Positions 51,335-60,405 of a DNA stretch of 64,000 nt are shown in pieces. Position 1 is the first letter of the stretch, and the number at the start of each line of letters is the position of its first letter. Location of the stretch: contig NZ_CAJKIS010000002.1 in assembly GCF_905200055.1 (NCBI RefSeq), positions 28,082 to 92,081 of the forward strand, given 5' to 3'. Below the pieces are notes generated by a model. That model was not told where the DNA came from, ran no database searches, and was given only the letters and a program-made list of their open reading frames with translations. The position numbers and the translations under genes were made by a program. The DNA comes from an uncultured Fusobacterium sp. GTDB taxonomy: Bacteria > Fusobacteriota > Fusobacteriia > Fusobacteriales > Fusobacteriaceae.

Positions 51335-52156
51335 ATGAAAATTTGTCCTGTATGTAAGGAAAAATTAGCAAGAGAGAATAAAACATATAAGTGTATAAAT
51401 AATCACTGTTTTGATATGGCTAAACAGGGGTATCTAAATCTTTTGCTTTCAAATCAAAAACATAGTAAGACACCTGGTGATGATAAAGAGATGGTGTTGA
51501 GTAGAAAGAGATTTTTAGAGAAAGATTACTATAAGATTATCTCTGATAATGTTAATAATATAGTTTTTAAGTTGAGAAATTCAAATAGTTTAGAGATATT
51601 GGACATAGGTTGTGGAGAGGGATACTATACTGGTAGATTAAAAAAATTCCTTGATGATAATGGTGTTGAAAGTAATATTACAGGTATAGATATATCTAAA
51701 GAAGCTATTATCTGTGGGGCAAAAACATATAAAAATATTGATTGGATAGTGGCAAGTGCAACAAATATACCTTTAGAAGATGAATCACTAGATTATATAA
51801 TATGTATGTTTGCAAAAATAATCCCTGAAGAAAAGATGAGAACTTTAAAAAAAGGTGGAAAACTTATTATTGTATCAACTGGAGAAAGACATCTGATTGA
51901 GCTTAAAGAGGTTGTATATGATAAAGTAAGAACTGAATTTTATTCACCAATAGAGGATTTAAAAATATTTAAACATCTTGAAACTGTAAATTGTACTGGA
52001 AAGTCTTTTATAAAAGAGAATGAAAGTATAAAAAATCTTTTTGATATGACTCCGTATAAGTGGAGAAGTCCAAAAGAGGGAGTAGATAGATTGTTTAATT
52101 TAGATAATTTAGAGATAACAATAGATGTAAATATTGATATTTTTCAAAAGGATTAA
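51335..52156 (+). CDS. 23S rRNA (guanine-N1)-methyltransferase, RlmA family
   Basis: A 273-residue protein with the RlmA zinc motif at the N-terminus (C4, C7, C20, H24 in CPVC...CINNHC, then FDMAKQGYLNLL) and a class I SAM-binding domain with LDIGCGEGYYTG. E. coli RlmA(I) methylates G745, and the Gram-positive RlmA(II) G748 with effect on tylosin-type drugs; which position applies here is not told by sequence alone. It lies in a run of housekeeping genes 9 bases after tatD. Confidence 0.85.
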   Translation: MKICPVCKEKLARENKTYKCINNHCFDMAKQGYLNLLLSNQKHSKTPGDDKEMVLSRKRFLEKDYYKIISDNVNNIVFKLRNSNSLEILDIGCGEGYYTGRLKKFLDDNGVESNITGIDISKEAIICGAKTYKNIDWIVASATNIPLEDESLDYIICMFAKIIPEEKMRTLKKGGKLIIVSTGERHLIELKEVVYDKVRTEFYSPIEDLKIFKHLETVNCTGKSFIKENESIKNLFDMTPYKWRSPKEGVDRLFNLDNLEITIDVNIDIFQKD

Positions 52157-52159
52157 ATT

Positions 52160-52525
52160 ATGATATTGGGAATAGGAAATGATATTGTAGAGATATCAAG
52201 AATAGCAAAAGCTATATCAAATGAAAAATTTTTAAAACGTGTTTATACAGAAAAAGAGATTGAGATTATAAGTAAAAAGGGGAACTCTGAAGCTAGCTAT
52301 GCTGGGAGATTTTCAGCTAAAGAGGCTATATCAAAAGCTTTAGGGACAGGGGTAAGAAATTTTAATTTAACAGATATTGAGATACTAAATGATGAACTAG
52401 GAAAACCTTTTGTTGTTTTTAAAAATAATCTTTTAGAGATAATGAAAGGGAAAAAAATTGAAATTTCTATTTCACATTCTAGAGAATATGCTACTGCAAT
52501 AGCAATATTAATAGAGAAGGAGTGA
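52160..52525 (+). CDS. acpS: Holo-acyl carrier protein synthase
   Basis: AcpS transfers phosphopantetheine from CoA to the serine of ACP (encoded at 5.4 kb). The 121 residues have the magnesium-binding GNDIVEISRI near the N-terminus and GRFSAKEAISKALGTG, with the catalytic Glu and Lys. It starts 3 bases after the methyltransferase stop. Confidence 0.95.
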   Translation: MILGIGNDIVEISRIAKAISNEKFLKRVYTEKEIEIISKKGNSEASYAGRFSAKEAISKALGTGVRNFNLTDIEILNDELGKPFVVFKNNLLEIMKGKKIEISISHSREYATAIAILIEKE

Positions 52526-52531
52526 TAAAAT

Positions 52532-52993
52532 ATGGTGACAAAAGAATTTTATAATGAACTTGAAGAGTATATAAATAGTTTAAAAGATAAAAAAGATGAT
52601 GTTAAAATTTTAAACTTTGTAATAGAAAAATTAGATAGTATTCCTGTGGAAGTTCAAAAATTTATAGCAGAAAAAACAGGACTTATGGAAATTTCTATTG
52701 AAAATACAATTAATTTTTATCCTAAATTTAGAAATAAAGTGGCAGGAAAAAAAGTTACAGAGGTTGCTATCTGTGTAGGAATGACTTGTGGAAGTTGGGG
52801 TAAGGGATATTATGATGAACTTGCTAAAATTCTTGAAATAGACGAAAATGGAATTTCAAAGGATGGGAAAATCCAACTTACTACAAAAAGATGCTTTGGT
52901 AGATGTGCAAAAGGTCCAAATATGTCAATAGATGGAACTATATATAGTATGGTAACTATGGATGAGATAAAAAGAAGATTAAATTTAAAATAG
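52532..52993 (+). CDS. NuoE-like thioredoxin-fold [2Fe-2S] protein, orphan
   Basis: A 153-residue protein like the 24-kDa subunit of complex I. An N-terminal three-helix bundle is followed by a thioredoxin-like [2Fe-2S] domain with C81, C86, C121 and C125 (CVGMTC and CFGRC). Normally it is followed by NuoF and NuoG or a hydrogenase/formate dehydrogenase subunit; here no such partner is near, the next gene being prfB. It might act as an electron carrier for a partner encoded elsewhere. GGAG precedes it. Confidence 0.85.
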   Translation: MVTKEFYNELEEYINSLKDKKDDVKILNFVIEKLDSIPVEVQKFIAEKTGLMEISIENTINFYPKFRNKVAGKKVTEVAICVGMTCGSWGKGYYDELAKILEIDENGISKDGKIQLTTKRCFGRCAKGPNMSIDGTIYSMVTMDEIKRRLNLK

Positions 52994-53011
52994 GTATTGG
53001 GAGGAACTAAC

Positions 53012-54113
53012 TTGGATATATTAGATATAAAAAGAGAGTTTGCAGAGTACAAACAAACAATAAATGATATTAGGGGGTCTCTTTGACTTAGAAAAAAGAG
53101 AGGCTAAGATAGCAGAATTAGAAAAGCAAACTATGGAAGAGAGCTTTTGGAATGATAAAAGAAAAAGTTCAGCTGTGATAAAAGAGATGAATGGAGAGAA
53201 AGAGATAGTTGCAGAGTATAAAAAACTTGAAGCTGAAGTTGGAGAAGAGGAAGTTTTAATAGATTTTGTTGAAATGGGTGAGGAAGATTTTCAAGAGGAG
53301 TTAGAAGAAAAACATAAGATTCTTGGAAAGGATTTAGATCATTTTGACACAAGACTTCTTTTAGATGGAGACTATGACTCTAATAATGCTATTGTGACAA
53401 TACACTCAGGAGCAGGGGGAACAGAAGCTTGTGACTGGGCAGATATGTTATATAGAATGTATTCAAGATGGTGTAATGATAAAAAATATAAGATAAGTGA
53501 GATGGATTTTATGCCTGGAGATAGTGTAGGGATAAAATCAATTACTTTCTTAGTTGAAGGAAATAATGCTTATGGATATCTGAAAAGTGAAAAGGGGATT
53601 CATAGATTAGTAAGAATCTCTCCATTTGATGCTAATAAGAAAAGACATACATCTTTTGCTTCTGTGGAAGTAGTACCAGAGGTTGATGAGAGTGTTGAGG
53701 TTAATATAAAACCTGAAGATTTGAGAATTGATACATACAGAGCTAGTGGAGCAGGGGGACAACATGTTAATATGACAGACTCAGCTGTTAGAATAACTCA
53801 CTTACCAACTGGAATTGTTGTAACTTGTCAAAGAGAGAGATCTCAATTGAGCAACAGAGAGACAGCAATGAAGATGTTACAATCAAAACTTTTAGAGGTT
53901 GAATTAAAGAAAAAAGAGGAAGAGATGAAGAAAATTCAAGGAGAACAAAGTGAGATTGGTTGGGGTAACCAAATAAGATCATATGTTTTCCAACCTTATA
54001 CTTTAGTGAAAGACCATAGAACATCTGCTGAATCTGGAAATCTAAAAGCTGTTATGGATGGAGATATAGATATCTTTATAAATGGATATTTAAGATGGAA
54101 TAAAGCTAAATAA
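53012..54113 (+). CDS. prfB: Peptide chain release factor 2, programmed +1 frameshift
   Basis: RF2 recognises UGA and UAA stop codons. The first 24 codons run from the TTG at 53012 (GGGAGGAAC upstream) to a UGA at 53084. The sequence AGGGGG TCT CTT TGA C there is the classical autoregulatory site: an internal Shine-Dalgarno-like AGGGGG, then CTT slipping to TTT. The reading resumes at 53085, and the joined protein has 366 residues. The SPF tripeptide (RISPFDAN) and GGQ in RASGAGGQHVNM are present. The frameshift is the known conserved mechanism: when RF2 is scarce, the ribosome pauses at UGA and shifts. Confidence 0.95.
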
Positions 54114-54135
54114 TTAAAGTAAAATAAATTATTCC

Positions 54136-54302
54136 TAACATCAAGTTGACGTAATTTAGAAGTGAATATTAGAAGCCCTTAGTGAAATGAAGTTAAGAAA
54201 ATGCAACGTGTTTGAGCGAAGTTTACGAAGCGAGTTTTGCATTTTCAACGGAATGAGCTATAGGGATTCTTTATTCACTGACATGGAGACAACTTGATGT
54301 TA
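54136..54302. repeat. Imperfect fold-back element (MITE/REP-like)
   Basis: A 167-bp palindromic block between prfB and gltX. Outer arms TAACATCAAGTTG (54136-54148) and CAACTTGATGTTA (54290-54302) are exact, and AGTGAAT (54161-54167) pairs with ATTCACT (54273-54279). AAAATGCAA (54198-54206) pairs with TTGCATTTT (54237-54245), with a loop containing CGAAG repeats. No coding frame or promoter is evident. It looks like a mobile fold-back repeat that would be found in several copies in the genome. Confidence 0.65.
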
Positions 54303-54490
54303 AAAAAGAAATTTAGATAACTGAACTTGACTAATAATCGTTAATGCAAAGGGACTTTATCAAAACATAGCGATATACAAAAAAATGAACTTAGTTTAGT
54401 TATATTATAGTTTATTTAAATAGTATATAGAAAAAATAATAAAACTGTGTTAAAATATATGGTAAATTAAAAAACAAAAGGGGTGGAACA

Positions 54491-56005
54491 ATGGAAAAGA
54501 GAGTAAGAACAAGAATAGCGCCATCACCTACTGGAGACCCACACGTAGGAACAGCCTATATTGCACTTTTCAACTTAGCTTTTGCAAAGGTAAATAATGG
54601 AGATTTCATATTAAGAATAGAGGATACTGACCAGAACAGATATACAGCAGGATCAGAGCAAATGATTTTTGATGCATTACACTGGCTTGATCTTAGCTAT
54701 GCAGAAGGTCCAGATGTTGGTGGAGAGTATGGACCATACAGACAATCTGAAAGATTTGAAATCTATGGAGATTATGCAAGACAATTAGTAGAAAAAGGTG
54801 GAGCATACTACTGCTTCTGTACTCAAGATAGACTTGAAAAATTAAGAGAAAGACAAAAAGCTATGGGAAAAGCTCCTGGATATGATGGACATTGTAGATC
54901 TCTTACTAAAGAAGAAATTCAAGCTAAATTAGATGCTGGAGAACCTTATGTAATCAGATTAAAAATGCCTTATGAAGGGGAAACAATTATAAAAGATAGA
55001 CTAAGAGGAGACATCGTATTTGAAAACAATAAAATAGATGACCAAGTTCTATTAAAAGCGGATGGATTCCCTACTTATCACCTAGCAAACGTTGTAGATG
55101 ACCATTTAATGGGAATTACTCATGTAATAAGAGCTGAAGAATGGATAGCTTCAACTCCTAAACATATTCAATTATACAAAGCATTTGGTTGGGATGCACC
55201 TGAATTTATTCACATGCCTCTACTTAGAAATGCAGATAGAACAAAAATATCAAAAAGAAAAAATCCTGTATCATTAAACTGGTATAGAGATGAAGGATAT
55301 CTAAAAGAAGGAATAGTAAACTTCTTAGGATTAATGGGATACTCTTTTGGAGAAAACAAAGAGATATTCACATTACAAGAGTTTGTTGAAAACTTTAACA
55401 TTGATAAAGTTTCACTTGGAGGACCAGTATTTGACCTTGTAAAACTTGGATGGGTAAACAACCACCATATGAGATTAAAAGATCTTGATGAACTTACAAA
55501 ATTAACTGTTCCTTTCTTCCAAAAACAAGGATATGTTGGAGAAAATGTAAGTGAAAAAGAATATGAAGCTATTAAGAAAATGGTAGCAATTTTAAGAGAA
55601 TCAGCACAAACAATGAAACAAATAGCTGTTGAAGCAGCTTGTTACTATCAAGATGAATTTGAACTTCCAGTTGTTACTGAAGAAATGAACAAGAAAGAGA
55701 GAAAAAGTGTTGAAAAATTAAATGCTTCTATTGAAGATCCAGTTGGAAAAGAAGCTATAAAACTATTTATCTCTAAACTTGAAAAATGGGAAAAAGAAGA
55801 GTTTACAGTAGATGAAGCTAAAGATCTTCTTCACTCAGTAATGGATGAAATGGGAGAAGGGCCAGCAAAAGTATTTATGCCTTTAAGAGCTGTAATTACA
55901 GGACAAGCTAGAGGGGCAGATCTATTCAATGTACTTTATATCATAGGAAAAACAAGAACATTAAATAGAATTAAAACTATGGTTGCTAAATATAACGTAT
56001 TATAG
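54491..56005 (+). CDS. gltX: Glutamyl-tRNA synthetase
   Basis: Class I synthetase for Glu of 504 residues. The HIGH-type motif is PTGDPHVGTAYIALFN (13-28), and KMSKS appears as KISKRKNP near residue 255. It starts ATG after AAGGGGTGG. The gene lies 375 bases after prfB across the fold-back repeat. A TGT-TAAAAT extended -10 at 54451-54456 probably drives it. No leader peptide or T-box was seen upstream, unlike ileS. Confidence 0.95.
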   Translation: MEKRVRTRIAPSPTGDPHVGTAYIALFNLAFAKVNNGDFILRIEDTDQNRYTAGSEQMIFDALHWLDLSYAEGPDVGGEYGPYRQSERFEIYGDYARQLVEKGGAYYCFCTQDRLEKLRERQKAMGKAPGYDGHCRSLTKEEIQAKLDAGEPYVIRLKMPYEGETIIKDRLRGDIVFENNKIDDQVLLKADGFPTYHLANVVDDHLMGITHVIRAEEWIASTPKHIQLYKAFGWDAPEFIHMPLLRNADRTKISKRKNPVSLNWYRDEGYLKEGIVNFLGLMGYSFGENKEIFTLQEFVENFNIDKVSLGGPVFDLVKLGWVNNHHMRLKDLDELTKLTVPFFQKQGYVGENVSEKEYEAIKKMVAILRESAQTMKQIAVEAACYYQDEFELPVVTEEMNKKERKSVEKLNASIEDPVGKEAIKLFISKLEKWEKEEFTVDEAKDLLHSVMDEMGEGPAKVFMPLRAVITGQARGADLFNVLYIIGKTRTLNRIKTMVAKYNVL

Positions 56006-56012
56006 TTTTTTT

Positions 56013-56045
56013 AAGTCAAAGGGAAATTTCTCTTTGACTTTTTTA
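56013..56045 (+). terminator. Terminator of gltX
   Basis: AAGTCAAAGGGA pairs with TCTCTTTGACTT (one mismatch) across AATT, followed by TTTTATT. Confidence 0.8.
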
Positions 56046-56121
56046 TTATCAGGATAGATTTCTTAATATTTTTATGATATACTATATTTTAAAAAAATAA
56101 TTAAAAAAAGGAGGGGATATT

Positions 56122-56628
56122 TTGAAAAAAGTTTACTTTTTTATAATTTTAATATTATTTTCTAGTTGTACTTCTCTTGAAACATTAAAATTAAATAGAG
56201 AGTTAAAAAACTCGTTATCTCCTTTAATAGTTGCTAATAGAACAACAGAAAAACATATTATAGATATATTTGGAAAACCATATTTTATAGCTTCAAGAAA
56301 AGAGAGCCCATATACTTATGTTTATCACAAAGGAACTTATTATACTAAAAATAGTATTCAAAATAAAAAAATCTTAAAATCATTGCTTCCTGTTGAGATT
56401 GTTTACAGTCAAAAAGTAATTAAAGAAACTTTTTTAGAAATCTATTTTGATATTGATACTAAAATAGTTAAGGGGTATAAAATAGAAAAATATCCCGAAA
56501 AAAAGAGAAATGTTGTAGCTGACAAAGAAACTCTTGAAAAAATTGAGAGAGAGAAAAAAATGAGGGAAAAATATAGAAATGCAGATCCCACAGATATTTT
56601 AAATAATATTTTATTTAAAGAATTATAA
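56122..56628 (+). CDS. Putative lipoprotein
   Basis: A 168-residue protein starting at a TTG with AAGGAGGGG upstream. The N-terminus MKKVYFFIILILFSSC has a lipobox with C16 as the likely lipidated residue. The middle (IFGKPYFIASRKESPYTYVY) is like small outer-membrane assembly lipoproteins, but I do not recognise a specific family with certainty. The C-terminal part is charged and helical. It is a single gene with a terminator behind. Confidence 0.65.
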   Translation: MKKVYFFIILILFSSCTSLETLKLNRELKNSLSPLIVANRTTEKHIIDIFGKPYFIASRKESPYTYVYHKGTYYTKNSIQNKKILKSLLPVEIVYSQKVIKETFLEIYFDIDTKIVKGYKIEKYPEKKRNVVADKETLEKIEREKKMREKYRNADPTDILNNILFKEL

Positions 56629-56655
56629 AAAATGAGCCCTGAAGCTCATTTTTTT
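56627..56655. terminator. Bidirectional terminator after the lipoprotein gene
   Basis: AAAAAATGAGC pairs with GCTCATTTTTTT across CCTGAA; the MATE gene on the opposite strand ends here too. Confidence 0.85.
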
Positions 56656-58003
56656 AATTCTTAACTAAATTTTTAATCCATTTTCCTGAACGTAGTCTAG
56701 GATAAGTAGCAATAGCCTTAAATGGTTCTTCTAAACAAACTAAAATATATACTATTGTTATTGGAAGGTTGAAATAAACTGCTCCTATAAATGAAAGAGG
56801 AACTCCAATTAGCCATACTGCTACAAGTTCTGTGATTATTGCATACATTACATCTCCACCACCACGTAATACACCTATTATTTGAGTAATTCCAAAAAAT
56901 CTTAATGGTAAAATAATAGCCATCACTTTTAAAACAAAAATTAGATTTTCATATGTTTCAGGAGTTATTTTAAATAGCATAGCTATAAAAGGAGACAAGA
57001 AGAAAAAGAATATTCCTATAATAATCCCTATCAATACTCCAAAAACCGATATTTTAATTGCATCTTCCTTTGCATCCTCTTCTTTTCCTGCACCTATTTT
57101 ATTTCCTATTAAAATTGCTGATGCTGATGCTATTCCTATTCCAAAAATATTAAAAACATTATTAATTGTATTAGCTATCTGCATTGTAGCAGTGGCATTT
57201 ATTCCTAATTTTGAATAAGCTATAAAATATGCTGTGATTCCTGCTATCCACATGACGTCATTAAAAACTACAGGAGTAGCTGTAATAAAATATCTTTTAA
57301 CAAGATCGAAATTAAAGTCAAGAAGTTGCGAGATTTTTCCAGCTACAACATTTTTATTTTTATAAATAATAAATAGAATAAAAGCTAATTCCATAAATCT
57401 TGAAACAGTTGTCCCTAAAGCAGCTCCAGCAACACCCATAACAGGAGCTCCAAACTTACCAAAGATAAAGATATAGTTTAATATTCCATTAAATACAAGT
57501 CCTACTAAACTTCCATACATAGGAATTTTAGTCTGTCCAATACTTCTTAAAGCTGCTGCATAAGCAAGGGATATAGTAGTAAAAATATAACTTAGAGCTA
57601 CCATTTTTAAATATGCAACTCCTTGTTCTATGACAATATTTTCATCTATAAAAATTTTCATTATCATTTCTGGAAAGAAAAATGCTAATATTGCAAAAAA
57701 TATTGTACTTATCATTCCAACAACTAATGATATTCCTAAAAATTTATGAATACTTGTTACATCTTTTTTTCCCCAGAATTGTGACATAAATATTCCTGCT
57801 CCTAGAGTAATTCCCATAATTGTATAGTAATATAACATATAAAATTGATTAGATATTCCTACTGCTGCAATCTCGTTTTCTCCCAATGAACCTATCATTA
57901 AGTTATCAAGAAGATTTAATGATGCTGTTACTAAACTTTGTAAAATAATAGGTATTGCTAAAAGCATCAAAGTTTTTATAAATTTTTTATCCAACTTAAA
58001 CAT
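56654..58003 (-). CDS. MATE-family multidrug exporter
   Basis: A 449-residue membrane protein with about twelve helices in two six-helix halves (IPIILQSLVTASLNLLDNLMIG near the N-terminus and GIGIASASAILIGNKIGAG in the second half). MATE proteins exchange Na+ or H+ for cationic drugs or metabolites. The start has AGGAGG. It is behind a strong promoter and a hairpin with a T-tract just before the ribosome site, so its expression is probably conditional. Confidence 0.92.
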   Translation of the reverse strand: MFKLDKKFIKTLMLLAIPIILQSLVTASLNLLDNLMIGSLGENEIAAVGISNQFYMLYYYTIMGITLGAGIFMSQFWGKKDVTSIHKFLGISLVVGMISTIFFAILAFFFPEMIMKIFIDENIVIEQGVAYLKMVALSYIFTTISLAYAAALRSIGQTKIPMYGSLVGLVFNGILNYIFIFGKFGAPVMGVAGAALGTTVSRFMELAFILFIIYKNKNVVAGKISQLLDFNFDLVKRYFITATPVVFNDVMWIAGITAYFIAYSKLGINATATMQIANTINNVFNIFGIGIASASAILIGNKIGAGKEEDAKEDAIKISVFGVLIGIIIGIFFFFLSPFIAMLFKITPETYENLIFVLKVMAIILPLRFFGITQIIGVLRGGGDVMYAIITELVAVWLIGVPLSFIGAVYFNLPITIVYILVCLEEPFKAIATYPRLRSGKWIKNLVKN

Positions 58004-58019
58004 TTTTTTCCTCCTAAAA

Positions 58020-58056
58020 AAATAAAAGCAGATGGGTTATAAGCTGCCCACCTGCT
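58020..58056 (-). terminator. Hairpin with T-tract in the MATE gene leader, possible attenuator
   Basis: Read on the minus strand, AGCAGGTGGG pairs with CCCATCTGCT (one G-U pair) and is followed by TTTATTTTTTT, then directly AGGAGG and the start codon. An intrinsic terminator at this position would block expression unless relieved. Confidence 0.65.
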
Positions 58057-58089
58057 ACATATTAATAGTTTTTTTATTGTTATTTTTAT

Positions 58090-58118
58090 ATTATACTATT
58101 TCATTTTTCTTCTGTCAA
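58090..58118 (-). promoter_or_regulatory. Promoter of the MATE gene
   Basis: On the minus strand TTGACA (plus 58113-58118), 17-bp spacer, TATAAT (plus 58090-58095), a perfect consensus. The leader from here to the gene is about 80 bases. Confidence 0.8.
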
Positions 58119-58149
58119 TAAAAATAAAGCTGTACAAATATTGAAAAGT

Positions 58150-58161
58150 GTAGTATACTAC
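58150..58161. promoter_or_regulatory. Palindrome GTAGTATACTAC
   Basis: A perfect 12-bp palindrome 32 bp upstream of the MATE -35 box. Its core AGTATACT recurs at 58213-58224. Confidence 0.45.
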
Positions 58162-58212
58162 CTGTATAGCAATAATAAATTTATGAGTTTTGAAGTTTGA
58201 GATTTAATATTT

Positions 58213-58224
58213 AAAGTATACTTT
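58213..58224. promoter_or_regulatory. Palindrome AAAGTATACTTT
   Basis: A second perfect 12-bp palindrome with the same core, 63 bp (six helical turns) from the first, in the region shared by the MATE and cspA genes. Confidence 0.45.
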
Positions 58225-58328
58225 CTAGTAATACCTTTATGTTTATTAAGATTTTCATGGTAGCTAATTTAGTTACTATCAAAATGTCACGAGTTCTATT
58301 GTTCAATAATATTTTATGGAGGTACACA

Positions 58329-58526
58329 ATGAAAGGTACAGTTAAATGGTTTAATCAAGAAAAAGGATTTGGATTTATTACAGGTGAAGATGGTAAAGAC
58401 GTATTTGCACACTTCTCTCAAATCCAAAAAGAAGGATTCAAAACTTTAAATGAAAATGAAGAAGTAACTTTTGATATCATTGAAGGGCAAAAAGGTCCTC
58501 AAGCAGCTAATATCAAAGTTAAATAA
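58329..58526 (+). CDS. cspA: Cold shock domain protein
   Basis: A 65-residue single cold-shock domain: MKGTVKWFNQEKGFGFI with the RNP1 motif KGFGFI, and DVFAHFS as RNP2. It binds single-stranded RNA/DNA and acts as an RNA chaperone. An open frame continues 30 codons upstream, but ATG 58329 is preceded by TGGAGGT and gives the exact family length. The upstream noncoding stretch may form a long 5' leader as in other csp genes. It is followed by a terminator. Confidence 0.97.
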   Translation: MKGTVKWFNQEKGFGFITGEDGKDVFAHFSQIQKEGFKTLNENEEVTFDIIEGQKGPQAANIKVK

Positions 58527-58547
58527 TTAGTTTAGTCTTGAAACTTT

Positions 58548-58582
58548 AAGGAGCTAAGTCAATCTTAGTTCCTTTTTTTTAT
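58548..58582 (+). terminator. Terminator of cspA
   Basis: AAGGAGCTAAG pairs with CTTAGTTCCTT (one G-U), followed by TTTTTT. Confidence 0.85.
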
Positions 58583-58674
58583 TTGTTTAAAAATTTTTAT
58601 TTACATCATATTTTTTTATTAGAAAATTTATGTTAAAATTTAATGTAATTATTTAAAATTTAACAGGAGGAGAA

Positions 58675-60405
58675 ATGTTCAAATATTTTAAACCCTTTAT
58701 ACCTAAAGCTTCAATAGCGGCTCTTTTTAAAATGACTGAAGCTTTTTGTGATCTATCTCTCCCTTTAATTATGGCAAAAATTATAGATATTGGTGTAGCT
58801 AATCAAAATATAAATTACATAATTAAAATGGGATTAACTATGGTTGGAATTGCTCTTGGAGGATATCTATCCTCTATTTTGTGCAACTATTTTTCAGTTC
58901 ATGCTACTCAAAATTTTGGTGCTTCTTTAAGAGATAATGTTTTTACAAAGATACAAAATTTTAACTTTGTACATTTGAATAAATATACTCAAGCATCTTT
59001 GATTACTAGAATAACTAAAGATGTTGATCAAATAACAAATATGTTTCTTATGTGTATAAGAATGGTTCTTAGAGGGTTAGTAACAGGAATAGGAGCTGTA
59101 TTTATGGCTGTTACTATCAATCCTGTTCTCTCTATACTATTTTTAATAATTGTTCCTTCAATAGTAGGAAGTACACTTTATTATATGAAAAAATCTTTTG
59201 GAAAATATAGTGAAGTTCAAAAGAAATTAGATAATTTAACACTTGTCCTAAGAGAAAATCTGACTGGGATAAGAGTTATTAGAGCTCTATCTAAAGAAAA
59301 TATTGAAAAAGAAAAATTTAGATTAAAAAATGATGAGCTGAAAGATAAAACTATTGAAGCGGATAATTTGATGTCAAGTAAATTACCATTTATAACATTA
59401 ATTATGAATTTAGGGGTTGTAGCTGTTCTTTGGTTTGGTGGAATAAGAGTTAGTTATGGAAAAATGCACCTAGGAGAAGTTGTAGCTTTTATCAACTACT
59501 TAAATATGCTTTTATTCTCTATGAATGCACTATCTTTCCTATTTACTCTTTATAGTCGTACAGCAATATCATATAAAAGAGTTAAGGAAATTTTATCTGA
59601 AAATATAGAGAATATGTCTCAAGAGGAATTTGAAAAATTAGTAACTGATGATATTATTGAGTTTAAAAATCTTTCTTTTTCATATGATGGAACAGATAAA
59701 TATATTTTAGAAAATATCAATCTAAAAATAAAAAGAGGAGAAAATATAGGAATTATAGGTGGTATAGGTTCTGGAAAAACAACTTTTATATCTCTTATAC
59801 CAAAATTTTACGAGGCTACAAAAGGTGAGCTTTTAATTGATGGGGTAAATATCAATAAATATGATGAAAAAGAGCTAAGAGATAAAATTGGAATAGTTTT
59901 ACAAAAGTCTTTTCTATTTTCACAATCAATAGAAGAGAATATCCGTTGGGGTAAAGAAGATGCAAGTGATGAAGAGATAAAAGAGATAGCTGAAATTGTA
60001 CAGGGAAAAGAGTTTATAGAAAAGCTTCCTGATCAGTATAAAACAAATGTAACTAAAGGTGGAATGAATTTTTCTGGTGGACAAAAACAAAGAATCTCAA
60101 TAGCTAGAACTCTGATAAAACAACCTGAAATTTTGCTTTTTGATGATAGTTTTAGTGCTCTTGATTTTATAACAGAGTATAATCTTAAAAATAAATTAAA
60201 AACCTATCTAAAAAATACAACAATTCTTACTATCTCTCAAAGAGTAGCATCTTTGATGAAATATGATAGAATTATTGTTCTTGACAATGGTAAAATAGCA
60301 GGCTTTGACACTCATGATAATCTTGTGAAAAATTGTGAAGTGTATAGAGAGATCTGTGAGTCACAAGAAATTTGTATTCCAGGAGGAAGATACTGTGAAA
60401 AATAA
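58675..60405 (+). CDS. ABC exporter, half-transporter with non-canonical Walker B
   Basis: A 576-residue type I ABC exporter subunit: six-helix membrane domain (1-310) plus ATPase domain. Walker A is GGIGSGKTT, signature FSGGQKQR and Walker B LLFDDSFSALD. An aspartate stands in the catalytic glutamate position, as in the degenerate site of heterodimeric exporters such as TM287/288, BmrCD and LmrCD. It pairs with the next gene, which has the canonical LDEATS. Substrate unknown, probably drugs or lipids. AGGAGGAG precedes the ATG. Confidence 0.93.
   Translation: MFKYFKPFIPKASIAALFKMTEAFCDLSLPLIMAKIIDIGVANQNINYIIKMGLTMVGIALGGYLSSILCNYFSVHATQNFGASLRDNVFTKIQNFNFVHLNKYTQASLITRITKDVDQITNMFLMCIRMVLRGLVTGIGAVFMAVTINPVLSILFLIIVPSIVGSTLYYMKKSFGKYSEVQKKLDNLTLVLRENLTGIRVIRALSKENIEKEKFRLKNDELKDKTIEADNLMSSKLPFITLIMNLGVVAVLWFGGIRVSYGKMHLGEVVAFINYLNMLLFSMNALSFLFTLYSRTAISYKRVKEILSENIENMSQEEFEKLVTDDIIEFKNLSFSYDGTDKYILENINLKIKRGENIGIIGGIGSGKTTFISLIPKFYEATKGELLIDGVNINKYDEKELRDKIGIVLQKSFLFSQSIEENIRWGKEDASDEEIKEIAEIVQGKEFIEKLPDQYKTNVTKGGMNFSGGQKQRISIARTLIKQPEILLFDDSFSALDFITEYNLKNKLKTYLKNTTILTISQRVASLMKYDRIIVLDNGKIAGFDTHDNLVKNCEVYREICESQEICIPGGRYCEK

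Noticed and set aside
54307..54490. Leader peptide or T-box upstream of gltX
   Set aside because: No run of Glu codons, no T-box signature and no terminator was found between the fold-back repeat and gltX.
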